Source of the DNA: Pycnopodia helianthoides
Taxonomy: Eukaryota > Echinodermata > Asteroidea > Forcipulatida > Asteriidae
Reading direction: 5' to 3'
Length of the DNA: 64,000 nt
Assembly: GCA_032158295.1 (NCBI GenBank)
Contig: CM063248.1
Coordinates: 11,856,657-11,920,656 of the forward strand
Shown here: positions 37,401-52,400 of the stretch, piece after piece
How the letters are laid out: every line of letters starts with the position of its first letter
Numbering within the stretch: the stretch's first letter is position 1
Notes under the pieces: model-generated
What the model was told of the DNA's origin: nothing
The model's database searches: none
Seen by the model: the letters and a program-made list of their open reading frames with translations, nothing else
Translations under genes and position numbers: made by a program

Positions 37401-40400
37401 CGGTAGGTGCCTGCCTGCACAAGCTACATTTGTACACAATGGACAGCCCGGTGGATAAAAACGTCAACCGTCCAGCTGTCAGCGAAGTTGTTCCTGGTAT
37501 TAAAAAATGCCGTAAGTCTGTCCCCCAAAAACATTTGCGGATACAGACGTCATCAGGCGTGAAGTGGTTAAGAGAGAATGCTGATACATGTATGCAGTCA
37601 GTATGTACAGTAAAGTCATCTACCCCTCTGGCCAGGTGGCTCTGTCTGAAGTACATTGAAATATTTCACTCCATGGTAACTCAACACCTCAATCCTCATA
37701 CAATCAGTTCACTTTGTTCAAAAACCAACTTATTCCACAGAATTCCACAAGTTGGAAATTTTGTGGAATTTTGAAGAACATGTGTACTGCTGTATCAATG
37801 TAGTGCGCTTCCACACAATTTCACAGCAGATATGTGTGCCATTTAGAAGAAGAAAAAAACAACTTCCACCAAGTACCACAGCAGACTGTGGAATTTTGAA
37901 GAAAAAAAGTACCACATACAAGTACTTGTATTTCTATGGCCTCTGAAAAAAACCATCAAACAGTGTACATCTACAATCCCATCCAAAATGCTTAGGCCAC
38001 CTGAGAATAAACATTACCCTCCCCCTTCCCCCGTCCCCTGCTCAATCTTGTTATCATTCTAGATTTATTTGGTTAGGATTCTTTTCCCATTTCAAGATTG
38101 GATTAAAAGGCTTTCGAGTCACGGTGGTTTGCTTCACTTTGATCCATCCTGGCCATTTTAGAGTGAGTTTCTATTGTCATCTGATTTCAATAGTTGTTCT
38201 TGCCTTTCTGTTACTGTTCCATAACCTCATTAGTAATAGAACAGTAACAAATATTTCTTTGTTGTGTCTTGCATGTCAGTTGAAATTTCAGCCGAACAAA
38301 TCATAATATTGAGTACAATAACAATGTAACCACCCCAGCTGGACCGCACACCCCGCATTTAAGTCAACAATGATCGGGGGGGGGGGGGGGTTGGGGCCAG
38401 GGGGCCCAAGGAGTTATGACCGGGACTGTTGAGGCCTAATCCATATAGTGCAATGGCCTCTGGAAAACAAACAAGACACTGTAAGATCGAGAGCATAGCA
38501 GGCCAGTTCCTCATAGTTCTGCAGTATTCTGTACAACACTACAGTGAATTCGCCCTTTGCACGATCAGCCGTTTGCATGTAGAGCCTCGAAATGGGGACA
38601 GCAGTGAACAGAAGCATTATATAACTCAGTATTGTCCTGGTAATGCAATGACATTTAAATCCAAACAGATACACAGATACTATACAAATGATGCATGAAG
38701 TCGAGGCTCTACACGCACATGGCGGATCCGTCCAAGTAGCCAATGGAACCAAGTTTATTTTACAGAAAAGGTAGTTTTGTGGAACGTCCCCATAGGAGGG
38801 TTATGAACCCCCTGGACATTCCATTGTGTAGCGTGCACAAGCTTACACCTTCCCTGCTACACTTCATTTCCCCCGTACAAAGAGGAAAAAAGGGTACTGG
38901 AATTCATGCTCAAAATCGTGCGGTTATTTCATAATCCCTGATTCCAGATCTTTGTCCATTTGTTGTACAAACAGGGATTATTAGCGAGCAATAAACTGCA
39001 TTATTTTCGGCATATGGGATGTAAGTGGAATGGAATTGTCAGCCGTGACTTACGGCCAAGGTTCAGGACTGTTTACAGTAAGACATTCCATAATTTATCA
39101 AAAGAGAGAGAAAAATCACAGTGCATTTTTTGAGAACAATTGCATTATTTTCTTCATTTAGTCAGGGTTTTATTGTGACAGCGATATAAACAAAAAATTT
39201 CCTCAGAAGTTCTGAAAAATATTACAAGCCACAGACATGCTAAAAGTTTTTTAAGACCAATGTGAAGTGGTTAAAACTTTTTTAGCTTTGGTAAGTTGAT
39301 ACAAGCGTGGCCTACTGCCAGCCAGTGTTAGTGATATTTTGGCGTCATCGTTGCATTCCCATTGTACTGATTAAAGCGCATTAAAGGGTTATTTGTATAC
39401 ATTGTTGTATAACTGTCAAACTTCACTTTACACTCTCACCCAATGTGATATATCTTATTGGAATAGGCAAATTGTAACAGTTGAATCAAATATTCTTTAT
39501 CAAATATCAAAATGCACTTTCACATTCGGCTGCTGTTCTCTGGAACAGTCTTCCACTAAATGTTTGGACTCTTCTTCAATCTGAAGTCGTTTCTGTTCAT
39601 CAATGTTCAGTTTGTCTTTTGTTGTTGTATTGTCGGTGGAGGCTCTTATCAAATCAAATATTCTTTATCCCCAATTCAGTTATTACATGCATTTAAAAAT
39701 TTAACATTGACCAGACCAGGCAAGCAGCTGTACCAGATATTAATCAATTTCACTCCAAAATGGCTTCCAGCGCCTTTCCTTTTCCCCCCGTGTTAATATT
39801 GAAACTGACTTACCTCTTCAATTTTGACATGATTAACCAATCCTGAGACAACAGTCCTCGGGGTGCCCTCCCCCAGGTCAATCTGCTCGATGTAGAGTGT
39901 GTCCGCATCAGGGTGCCTCTTCACCTCGAGTATACGGCCAATCCGTAGATCAACCGCAGTGATATCAGGCTCAGCGGCCGGTACATCCGGGGTACCAGCA
40001 TTCCCTTTCTTTTCTGTCGTAATAAGTGGTGGGCAGGCATGTTAGTCAGGCAGTTACAGGATGGACAGAAAAGAATATAGCACTTTGCTAATGACTAACT
40101 AGGTAACAATAATATGTTTACAAACGTATATCGTATAAATAAGGCTTTTATATTGCGCTTAATTCCCAAAATGACCAGGGTCCAATTTCATAGAGCTGCT
40201 TAACAAGAAAATATTGCTTAACAATTTTCTGCTAAGCAGAAATTAGCAGGGTACCAGTCAAAAATTGTACATGTGACATGGCAGTTTGGCCGGTAACCTT
40301 TTTCTGGTAAGCATATTTTCATGTTTCTTGGCTACTTTTTGTGCTTAAGCAGCTCAATGAAATTGGGCCCTGGGTTCTTCCCATGCACAGTGTATCCCGT

Positions 40401-43400
40401 CAATATGCAAACATTTCGCATGACTTCAGATAAAATTCACAAAAATCACAAAGTTCTATTTAGAATGCCCCAGATTGCACAGTACGGCTTTAAAAACAAA
40501 GATAAACAGCAAGTAAAACACGTTCCGAGGACCTCATTTCAATGCGCCGTATTTTTGACCGCGTGAGGGCGCTCTCAAAAACATTTTTATCACTTCCGGG
40601 GGTATAACTTATCGTCTGCTCAGCTACCTGTGTACAGTTTAGCATCAGCGTTCTGTCACTTCTGTGCGCAAGAGATTAGTCAGATTAGTCTAGAATCTAA
40701 GGTAATAACGGCTCCTTTAAAGGTCTTATTTTCCTATTTAAGGATCAGTCCTTAACTGTCTGGAAGAAGTATTTGAAGCAGTTTTTGTTTGCAGAGAACA
40801 GCTGTTTCTATAAGTATAAAGAGGAAAGGATGAGCCACGCTTAACTGCCAGTTCTGATATTTTTAAAGATTAGATGCAGGGGTCTTTATTTCTTGAAAGG
40901 AGCCGTTATTAATCCACCTTAGATTCTAGAAGCACCGACTAAACTCTCTCGCGCACAGAAGCGACAGAACGCCGATGTTAAAACTGTACACAGCTACCTG
41001 AGCAGACGATAATCGCTTAAGTTATACCCCCGGAGGTGATACAATTATTTTTGAGAGCGCCCTCACGCGGTCAAAAATACAGCGCATTCAGCGTGCTTTG
41101 GCCAAACTTCGAAAACTTGGGTTCCAGAATGCCACCCAGTTTTGAAAAATCCTGGGGAGCACACTAGTGACCAAAGCGCATTACATTAGTACACAATAAC
41201 AATAAAACAACAAAATACAAACTGAACATTGGTAAATGACCCGATGACTGAGACAACAAATGTTCATGCCCGGACACCGGCGCTATAAAAAGTTCTTTAT
41301 TATTAAAAAGGGAGGAGTGCAAAATTAAACAGGCGGTAACCTCAAGGTTTTTGGAGGTTTTCCGGGGTTCAACCCCTTATTTGACCATTACAGACTGGGC
41401 AGTTGGGCTGAAGTGCGGCCCAAATCCTCCCATTTCCTCTTCTCCTATGTCACTCCACACCAAATTGTTTGGACTTAGATAAGATTGGAATGCCTGACTC
41501 TGTGATAAGCAATGGCCCAAGTCCTTCAGAATCCTTCACTTTGGCAATTGGATATAGAAGGAATTGGGATTGTCAGGGATAATGCTGCATTTCTCCCTTA
41601 TCTGTTGCCCTCCTAATGAAAACAAATGTTTAGAAAGCAGGGAACCAGCCTAACACAATATAGATTATATGATTCTACTACGAGAGAGAGGGGGGGGGGG
41701 GGAGTAGGAATTTACTTGTCTTTTCAAGAACGAAGTTCACGGCCAGCAAGAATATTTCGCATGCGTTCAGATGGCACTTCATTAACTGTTGAATTAGTTT
41801 TAGTTTTATGCAGCTGTTGTTTATGACCAAGACATTGATAGAGTAGACTACGCATCACACCATACCTTAAATCCATCAACCAGCTATTCCTTTACCTTTT
41901 TTCTCTGCTTTCGCTTGTTTCTTTTTAGCCTGCTTTGCCTCTGTGGGCTTAGACTGATCAACGTCCATCGTCTGACCTTTGACACCAACCCCGGCCCCGA
42001 CCCCTTGTTCTGGAATGTTGTTGCACGATACCCTAGCCTGGCTGGTACTCGAGTTCGGCAAAGGAATCTGAAGAGCTGAAAACAAACCAAAAGTAAACCA
42101 GTCAAAATAACATCTTGACTTGATGTGACTACTCTATAAATCAACGTGCATGTTTTCAATCAAGCGATCGCGTCTCTTCCAAATGCTCCAAAGCCTTTGG
42201 GGATACTCGTCTTGATGCAGCAGTCTAATTTTGTTCTCTTCTTTAAACCTCAATATAGCAAAGCCAAAGCTAGAGGGGGAATTTGTCTAGTCCCTTTTGT
42301 AAAATGCCCTGTATGCATTTCTTTCAATATACTGGTCACAACCCAATTTCGGGGGTAAATGCCACAAGACCACAGGGCTTGTAGCTTACAATTTTTAACA
42401 GACCAGAATTTTATTACATGACCAGAAGATAAAAACAAAAGAACTTTCTACACAGTTTAACTAAAGTTTAACTAAATCAGTTCTTTTCGGTTCTTTCTAT
42501 TTTAACAAGCACCAGGAGAAGATTTATCTCATTTGTCTTATGGAAAGAGTAATGTACTTCAATACTCAACAGAAATGACAGAAATTTATCAGACTCAAAG
42601 TCAACATTTGAACATAATTTTTTAGTATTATTAAAGATATTACACAGTGAGAACAGAGATATTCAATTATTCGACTGGAAAACACAAGACCACCAGGCCA
42701 CCAAGAGTTTACTGGCCCGATACTAAAATTGCTGGCCTCGGGCCTGCAGTCCAGTGTTAATTTCAAGCCCTGCACGATCCAATTTGGTTACAGACTGTAC
42801 ATGCTGTAAGCACAAAAATTTGCGAGGAACAGAGAAATCTTACTTAGCATACATGTGTATAGGTTACCAGCCAAAATGGTGCAAACTTTACATTGTTGCG
42901 ACTGCTGCCCCACCTATTTTTGCTGAGCAGTATTTTCTGCTTAGCATCTTTGTGACATTGTGCCTGCATCTTTATTCATCACTTACTTCCGTGACTGGTT
43001 TCCAGTGCAACCAACTTGTTCAGGGCATTTTTAATGTCCGCCTGCAGTTTGGTGTTTTCAGCTTGCAGGAGAGTAGCGTCATTTCCACTGCCAGCTGCAA
43101 CAAAAATGAGAGAAATATTACAAGAAACCCCAAGGCCCAAGGTAAATGACTGGTAGTCATTTAAATAGATATTAATGAATAAATGAATAATATTAGTCAT
43201 CACACAAGTGCAAGTGGAATATGGAAAAACATAGCGCTTCTGCATCCCATATCCAATGAGGCTGATGGCCGTGTTGAATATGGGACGCAGATGCGCTATA
43301 TTTTTCCGTATTCCACGAGCGTGCGTGTCATAAAAAATTTATCTTCAAGCGCAGCTTAACGCAATTGGAACAAATCTATGTTTTGCATTTTGCTTAAAAC

Positions 43401-46400
43401 AGCGCAATACATGGAATTAGAACAGCGCAATGCGAAGGGTGTGTGACATCGGCCGGGCAATACAGGTTTATATCACACCTCTTGTTGCCATGGGTCCACC
43501 AATCAGAATCCAGGACTCAAGTTTGCTTGAAGATAAATTCTAATATGCGGTTCGTAACACAGCGCTTGACGGATCGTCCTTAACACTAGCCCGGCGTACT
43601 TTGTCCAGTAAAAGCCGATACAGGCTAGTAAACGCTCTTTCTGAACTTGCCCTGTGGGCTACTAAAATCTAAGCAACCTACTTGTTCAAAACGCTCATAT
43701 TTCTTCCTTTCAAGATGTGAATAACAAATGTAAAAAAATGTGTTTTTTGAGTGTGTGAATAAACTGGTTGTGATCGTTACCACTGATACACCAGAAAGAT
43801 ACATTGGTGACCTTTAATATCTAGGCTACTAAAACTTCCTGGGGACAAGTAAAGCAAACAGTTCATTAGCCCGGTGGGTTACTTAAAAAAAAGTTCAAGT
43901 GCAAGGCCTGCACTTTATCCCACCCTAGGGCATCTCAAAGTGCTCACATGTCAACACAAAACTCTCCAAAGATTCTTCAGTTGACAGTGAAGTAAAAAAG
44001 AGTGACTGCCAGCATGCCTGGCAGCATTTTTCTGAGGAAGGTCACCAACCAATAAACCTATGATAGGTTTGTATCATATTAACTTATATTATTTTTGACA
44101 TTTTTGTCCCAAGGAAGTTTTAGTAGCCTACATGTAGATTTTAAACCTCATAAATGTATCTTTCTGAGGTATCAGTGGTAGAGATCACAAAGAAAAATGG
44201 ACTAGAGCGGGATTTCAACCTGCAACCTTCGGATTAACGTGCTAGCACTCTACCTACTGAGATACATTATTCAGTCCTATGATGGCGGTCTCCTTATTTT
44301 GTCAATATCTTTGTCCAAGGTGCCAGTCAGAAGCAAAAGACATGATCGGTAACCAGAGTCACATGATTTATAATGGCAAGGGAACCATTTTCCTTGTATT
44401 GCATCGCATTTTGCGATGCAGTTGGAGCGATTTGTGATGCGATTTTACAAAGTGCATCGCACAGTTTTTTTATTTGAAGACACTGGACACCTTTGGTAAT
44501 TGTCAAAGACCAGTCTTCTCACTTCAGGTATCTCAACATATGCTCAAAATAACAAACCTGTGAAAATTTGAACTCAATTGGTCATCGAAGTTGCGAGATA
44601 ATAATGGAAGAAAAAATACCCTCGTTATACAAAGTTGTGTGCTTTCAGATGCTTGATTTCGAGACCTCACGCGTGAGGTCTCAAAATCAATTCAAACATT
44701 TTACTGAGAAATTACTTCTTTCTCAAAAACTACGTTACTTCAGAGGGAGCCGTTTCTCACAATGTTTTATATCAAGAGCCCTTCATTGCTCATTACCAAG
44801 TAAGTTTTTATCCTAACAATTATTTTGAGTAATTACCAATTAGTGTCCAGTGCCTTTAAACGAAAATTGTGTGCATACTACCATGTGGGCTAGTGAAAAA
44901 ACTTGTGGGCGACCGAAAATTTTGGTTGATTCGTCCGGCCGGCGAGTGAAAAAAACAAGTTAAGGTAAACCCCTGATGTTGTTTGAACAACCGCCACATG
45001 ATGCGTGAAAGGCAAAGGTTTTGGACTCGCATCAAAAACAGTCAGAGCACATCATTTAAATATGGAACCAATCTTTTCTTGTGTGTATTTTGTAGGAATC
45101 CAAACTTTCCCAAACATCTTGTTCTTTAATTCTAGACATTCTAGCCTTGGTCTGAAATTAAGCCGAGAAACCACACAGCATGAAGCCACAACACCGCAAA
45201 GAAAAGTAAACAATACAAATTACAAACTAGAACAACATTCCTTTTTTAAAACTTAGGCCTACTTAATGTTATTATTTCATTTCATTAAAACTACCCCCTA
45301 GGTGTTGCAAGAGAAGCATAACTTGGCATTTTTTTGGTCACATTGTTTCGAGCTTAGATGTCTTCCTATATCATTCATTTTTACATCAAGAGAAGGGTTG
45401 AGAGTCATTGCTGACAAAAAGGGCTGAAAATAGAATCAAAATTTTACGAGGTAGATGCCATCACTTCAACCTTTTGTCTCATGGATTTATGGATTTCAAC
45501 AAGCCTTTTGGGATCAGTGTCCTCAGCGATAAAGTAGGAGATCGAAGAGCATGATTTCTTGCAATTTCATCTTTGAGAGGGCAAGGCCATTTTCATATTG
45601 CAAAGGGCACTTCCATTAAAAAATCTTATACTCTATGGGAAACTTTTGAAGGGGCAACAAGGCCAATACCAGGGCAACAGAGGCCATTTTTGGCCATGGC
45701 CCTTTTTGGTCTCCTTGTAATTCCAGACCTGTTTATCAGCAGACAATCATAAAAGATCGGAATTTAGATAAAAATGTCTGAAACGTCTCATCCTTGCAAA
45801 GAGCAATTTAACTAAGCGATTTGGATCTATCAAAAACCTATCCCTCGGTTTTTCTTGTGCAAAGCCTAGCCAGTCATCAAACAAGCCATAAATTGGCGCT
45901 TACGGCAGCAAAATATTCTGCAGGTACTTAAAGGTAAGCATATTTCACAGGTGAACAAGAATGCTCGTGCGCGTGCATACTTTATGTTACCTAAGCATTC
46001 TTTCACATAATAGCCCACCTGCATGTCCCAATGCATGATTCTGGGTGAAATCTGAGCAACACCCCAACCATCATGATGCGTTGATTTTTAAGCAATGCAA
46101 CACACAACTATAAAACCTGCCAAAGTTACATGTAAACTACAGCATGGCGTTCATATTAGCAGCTTGATTTGTTTTATAATTGCAATGGGTTTCCCAAGAT
46201 GCATTGCAGTATATGTTTACAATGGCGCTTGTGCATATTAGTGCAGAAATTTTGCATATCTGCTGAAGAAGTGCTCAACATTCCTTGTTGCATCTGCAGT
46301 TGGAGTAAACCGAGCTGCAGTGTGAGTGTGCATTGATGCTAAGTAGTTTCTTGGGTGCTTATACTCGTACGCACATTCCTGTAAGCGGGTTTGGTGACCG

Positions 46401-49400
46401 TAAACACGGCATTCCGCATTATGAGCAGAGCAATAAAAATGAGACCGAATCACACAGCCAAAGGTGAGATTCGACAGAACACAGTTATACAAATTTCAGC
46501 ATTTGGGCTGTACACTGTTTAACGTTCTCCATACTGACTGTCTTTGGAGGCGATTTAAACCTTTACTTAACCATGTGATTTGTAAAACTCTAAAGTGCAC
46601 TCACATGACTGGGTATTTTATACATGTTAATCTGGAGCTCTTTTTTTTGGTGGGGGGGGGGGAAGCCACAGGGAAATCAGCTGGAATTTGAACCTAGAAC
46701 GTGGAAATCATCACATCACAGTTGTGAGGGCTTCCTATGGCTTTGGAGGTGATTCGAACTTTCACTGCATGCACCATGTCCATTTGTAAAACATAGATTG
46801 TGCACCCTGTAGACACCTGGCATGCCCAGGCAGTTGTATATCTAATCAGGTGCTTATGGGGGAAAAGCCAGAGGGAAATCAGGTGGAATTTGAACCCAAA
46901 CCAGCTGCTGTCGCAAGCAGGTGTAATTACCAAGGGCTCTCTTTAGTATCGAATCATATCCATTAGACCACAGGGCTTTAATAAACTCAAACGGCTTCTC
47001 CGTGGACCTTCTTCCGTGATAAGATCAAAATGACTGGGAACAAGGGACAGACTTAGCGTTGCTCAGAACACAGTACACTCCAAGATGGCGCCACTGTACC
47101 ACACGAACAATCAACACATTTTTAATATGATGTAGCGACCGAGCAATGTTCGTGCCGATGATGATGATGATGTCACGATGACGATGATGATTCTTCTGAG
47201 GTTTCTCCTTAGTAAAAGGTACTTCAATGAGGAAAACATAAATTTGTACTAGAACATTTTAAGGGGCATCAAGGCAATGACCAGAGGCATGGAGGCAATA
47301 GTTGTAGACTGTGCAAGTCTCGTGCGTATTCGAACTTTCATGACCAAGTTAGTCCCAACTACATTGAGTTTTAAGTGTGTGCCATTCTGTTTCTTCAAAT
47401 ACTTTAGTTTAATGTAGTAGTTTATGGCTATAAAAATGATATCATAATGTTGGGAAAGTACAATTTAGCCGTCATGAAATATAAAAAAGTTAAATAAATT
47501 TGACAAACCAACAAAGAAAACCTGAGGAAAAATGATTGACCTCCGTTTCCAGTTACTTGTAAACAACTGAGAATATTTGCCCAACTGGTGTTCATCTTAT
47601 CAGTAAACCTATCTAGAGTCGCACTAACTTCCCTTTGGAGTTAGAGTTAAGTATAGCGGCCAGGAACTACAGATAAAACCCACTACAATAACAAAGGTTT
47701 TCAGCTGTTGGCCGTACACCTAAAGAAGGGGGAAAAAAAGAACAAAAACGAGGTGTTCGCGCTGTTGTACAAACACCTAAAAAGACAAGCAAAGCACAGA
47801 AAACAAAAAAACCCTCACATTTACATGTCTGTGTCCTAGTAATAAAACAGAAAAATAGCCATATGGTACATTAAGTTAAAACCGGCAAAGAGTTTTTTTA
47901 AAGACCTGAAATACAACACCAGCAGTTACATGTAATACAAAACACACGTAAGCTAATTAGCCTGGACCAAAAACAATAAGAAATACGAAAATCATCAAAG
48001 TGAGATATTTACATGTATAATCAGTACAGGTTTCTGTGCTGCAATGAAGTGGACTGCAGGAACGTTCTGCTGGACCTCCACAACATGTTGAACAACATGA
48101 ACAAGAGCGGATAAATGAGCATTGAATGATTTGTACATTCAACCAGCACATTCAAGCAGTCACTTAACGGGTCCATGTACATCGCTAAAATACTTAGCAC
48201 TAACTCCGTAGGTGTTTTGGCTAGAAACCATACCAAATCTGCCCAAATCAATCAGCTGTTGCAACTGTACAGAATCAATCATAATCAACCAGTGCACTTA
48301 ATGCTAAAGTATCAGGTCATACCTGATGTGCTATGTTGGAGACTTCCATGCTCTAATAGAGGAAGTAGACCATTCAACTACATTGACGTGATTGGAAGAG
48401 ACACAGAATTTGAAATTGAGGACCTTCCAAACAATGATAATGGGTACAGACTCCCGGCACGACATTGTGAACAGGATCTCGGTTGCGACCGCTAAATGAT
48501 GATTGATGATGAAAGTATTTGAACCAATCAGAATCAATCAGGAACATTGTGGAGTATTTTGATGGATATGGGTACATTAGGCTTTTGACTCAAGTTTATT
48601 ATTGCAGTACCAAGTCAATTGACATCAAGCAATTGGTTTGCATGGAATGAACTTTTTGTTGTTGCAAAAAACAAGTGTTAAGTGTTTTCTGGGGGTGGCC
48701 AAATGGAAAACTGTTAACACTAGCCATACACTGCCATTGCAATACCTCAATTCCACTGAAATAAACCAGTGGTTCTACAGGGCTGAAAGACCAATCTCCT
48801 CAAAATCAACCAATGGTTCTACAGAGCTGAAAGACCAATCCCTTCAAAATCAACCAGTGGTTCTACAGAGCTGAAAGACCAATCCCTTCAAAATCAATCA
48901 GTGGTTCTACAGAGCTGAAAGACCAATCCCTTCAAAATCAACCAGTGGTTCTACATGGCTGAAAGACCAATCCCTTCAAAATCAACCGATGGTTCTACAG
49001 AGCTGAAAGACCAATCCCTTCAAAATCAACCAGTGGTTTCCAGAGCTGAAAAACCAATCCCTTCAAAATCAATCAGTGGTTCTACAGGGCTGAAAAACCA
49101 ATCCCTTCAAAATCAATCAGTGGTTCTAAAGGGCTGAAAGACCAATCCCTTCAAAATCAACCAGTGGTTCTACAGGGCTGAAAGACCAATCCCTTCAAAA
49201 TCAACCGATGGTTCTACAGAGCTGAAAGACCAATCCCTTCAAAATCAACCAGTGGTTCTACAGGGCTGAAAGACCAATCCCTTCAAAATCAACCGGTGGT
49301 TCTACAGGGCTGAAAGACCAATCCCTTCAAAATCAACCGATGGTTCTACAGAGCTGAAAGACCAATCCCTTCAAAATCAACCGGTGGTTCTACAGGGCTG

Positions 49401-52400
49401 AAAGACCAATCCCTTCAAAATCAATCAGTGGTTCTACAGAGCTGAAAGACCAATCCCTTCAAAATCAATCAGTGGTTCTACAGAGCTGAAAGACCAATCC
49501 CTTCAAAATCAATCAGTGGTTCTACAGGGCTGAAAGACCAATCCCTTCAAATCAATCAGTGGTTCTACAGGGCTGAAAGACCAATCCCTTCAAAATCAAC
49601 CAGTGGTTCTACAGGGTTAAAATACCAATCCCTTCAAAATCAATCAGTGGTTCTACAGGGTTAAAATACCAATCCCTTCAAATCAATCAGTGGTTCTACA
49701 GAGCTGAAAGACAAATCCCTTCAAAATCAATCAGTGGTTCTACAGGGTTAAAATACCAATCCCTTCAAATCAATCAGTGGTTCTACAGAGCTGAAAGACA
49801 AATCCCTTCAAAATCAATCAGAGGTTCTACAGAGCTGAAAGACCAATCCCTTCAAAATCAACCGATGTCTAGGCTGAAAGACATCCTTCAAATCAACAGT
49901 GGTTAAGGCTGAAAGACCAATCCCTTCAAAATCAATCAGTGGTTCTACAGGGTAAAATACCAATCCCTTCAAAATCAATCAGTGGTTCTACAGAGCTGAA
50001 AGACCAATCCCTTCAAAATCAACAGTGGTTCTACAGAGCTGAAAGACCAATCCCTTCAAAATCAATCAGTGGTTCTAAAGGGCTGAAAGACCAATCCCTT
50101 CAAAATCAATCGTGGTTCTACAGGGCTGAAAGACCAATCCCTTCAAAATCAACGGTGGTTCTACAGGGCTGAAAGATCCAATCCCTTCAAATCAATCAGT
50201 GGTTCTACAGGGCTGAAAGACCAATCCCTTCAAAATCAACCAGTGGTTCTACAGAGCTGAAAGACCAATCCCTTCAAAATCAACAGTGGTTCTACGGGCT
50301 GAAAGACCAATCCCTTCAAATCAATCAGTGGTTCTAAGGGTGAAAGACCAATCCCTTCAAAATCAATCAGTGGTTCTACAGGGCTGAAAGACCAATCCCT
50401 TCAAAATCAATCGGTGGTTCTAAGGGCTGAAAGACCAATCCCTTCATAATCAATCAGTGGTTCTACAGGGCTGAAAGACCAATCCCTTCAAAATCAACCA
50501 GTGGTTCTACAGGGTGAAATACCAATCCCTTCAAATCAATCAGTGGTTCTACAGGGCTGAAAGACCAATCCCTTCAAAATCAATCAGTGGTTCTACAGGG
50601 CTGAAAGACCAATCCCTTCAAAATCAATCAGTGGTTCTAAAGGCTGAAAGACCAATCCTTCAAAATCAACGGTGGTTCTACAGAGCTGAAAGACCAATCC
50701 CTTCAAAATCAATCAGTGGTTCTAAAGGGCTGAAAGACCAATCCCTTCAAAATCAACCAGTGGTTCTACAGGGCTGAAAGACCAATCCCTTCAAAATCAA
50801 CCGATGGTTCTACAGAGCTGAAAGACCAATCCCTTCAAAATCAATCAGTGGTTCTACAGGGCTGAAAGACCAATCCCTTCAAAATCAATCAGTGGTTCTA
50901 CAGGGCTGAAAGACCAATCCCTTCAAAATCAACCAGTGGTTTTACAGGCTGAAAGACCAATCCCTTCAAATCAATCAGTGGTTCTACAGAGCTGAAAGAC
51001 CAATCCCTTCAAATCAATCAGTGGTTCTACAGGCTGAAAGACCAATCCCTTCAAATCAACAGGTGGTTCTACAGAGTTGAAAAACCAATCCCTTCAAATC
51101 AATCAGTGGTTCTACAGGGCCATGGGGAAGGGGGAGGGGAGAGAGAATTTTCCAGCTCATCTCAGGTCAGGTTTTAAAATTTTATAAATTCAATGAGAGA
51201 AAAAGCACTCAAATTAAAAGTTAAGAAAGTGAACATACATGTACATTGTCAAGTCTCATATTACCTTGGCCTCTCTCCTGCGAATTGTCGTTCATATTTT
51301 CTCTTTTTTTTTGCTGCAAATAAATGCCTTAGGGCAATTTTCAACCAGGCCAACATGTGTAACACCTGTCACAACCACCCGGAGTCGCCTTCGCTTAATT
51401 GGCCACGCACTGCAGAGACCCGAGGTGCCTCTCCCTGTTATCTTGAACTCACAAAGCCAACCATCAAAACCCTTTCGACGGGGTGGAAGCCTGCGCCGCA
51501 CTTACATTTCTCAGATCCAAGACGACCTCAACGCCATTGGCCTTAAACTCAATCAGACTGGCAAAGAAGAATTTTGAACATTGGAAAAACCATTGGTCAC
51601 AACGTACCGAGTCGGGTTTGGCTCAATTGGTAGAAAGGCCATGGGTAACATCGCTTTCTGCTTTTTTTTTTAAGTCTGAAATGTCGTTTAATCTTGTTTA
51701 TTTAAATATTTGTGGTAAACTTTTAATTTCCTTTACTTTAATTTTCATTGACCATGTCTGCCAAAACTAGTATCATATCATTTAACTTTTTACCTTCAAT
51801 AGTTGTCCTGTCTTTTGAAACGTTTGTGTCTGAATCCCCTTTAACTTGTAAAAAGAAAATTACGTAATTTTACGGGCATTGAGGCACTACATGTAACTGT
51901 GATGAAACTTTACGATAATTCAGCTGGTACCATCCTGTAATTTTTCTCTCAAATTGAGATTTGTTGCGGTTGTAGCTTTCCATTTTCCCTTTAGTCTACA
52001 AAGAATTCTGTGCATGGTTCCTCTAATGTTCTCTTGAATTTCCTTTGGAATATTCGATCATTTTATAAAATTCCATGCATCTTTCGAATGTGACTTCAGC
52101 ATTTGAAAGAACTCCCAACAACCTGAGCTTTCTTGGTAAAGAAAAAGACTGAACTAATGATAATGAAGGTAAAACTGGTCTAAATATTACGTTAAAGGCC
52201 CTGTACACTATTGGTAAGATCGAAAAACACAATGTTCACAGATTCACACATAACTTACATGATTTAAAGTAAGTAATGGTAGAAAGGGTTCCTTAAAATA
52301 TTTCTGCCTAAAATGCTATCGTTTCTGAGAAACGAGTAAAACAATAGTAATTATCGTGCGCGATAATTTGAAAAAACAGAAAACACATAAGAGCTCTTTT

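Larger units (their letters stand above)
28179..39813 (-). other. AIMP1 intron 4 (11.6 kb)
   Basis: Largest intron. Holds MITEs, a foldback element, a TATA/CCAAT block with a 56-bp tandem repeat, a tRNA-like fragment, a possible exon at 31099-31276 and a possible signal-peptide exon at 37130-37274. 28600-29260, 29440-30160, 32560-33360, 33460-34235 and 34630-35400 hold nothing I recognise. Confidence 0.75.

Noticed and set aside
37304..37774. 156-residue plus-strand frame
   Set aside because: No family resemblance; an antisense frame is equally open. Composition gives no support for a gene.
48638..50777. [22 protein letters not shown] repeat proteins
   Set aside because: The 44-bp period shifts frame each unit; the ORFs are chance.
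12140..51120. CRISPR-like arrays
   Set aside because: The tandem repeats have no unique spacers and the genome is eukaryotic.
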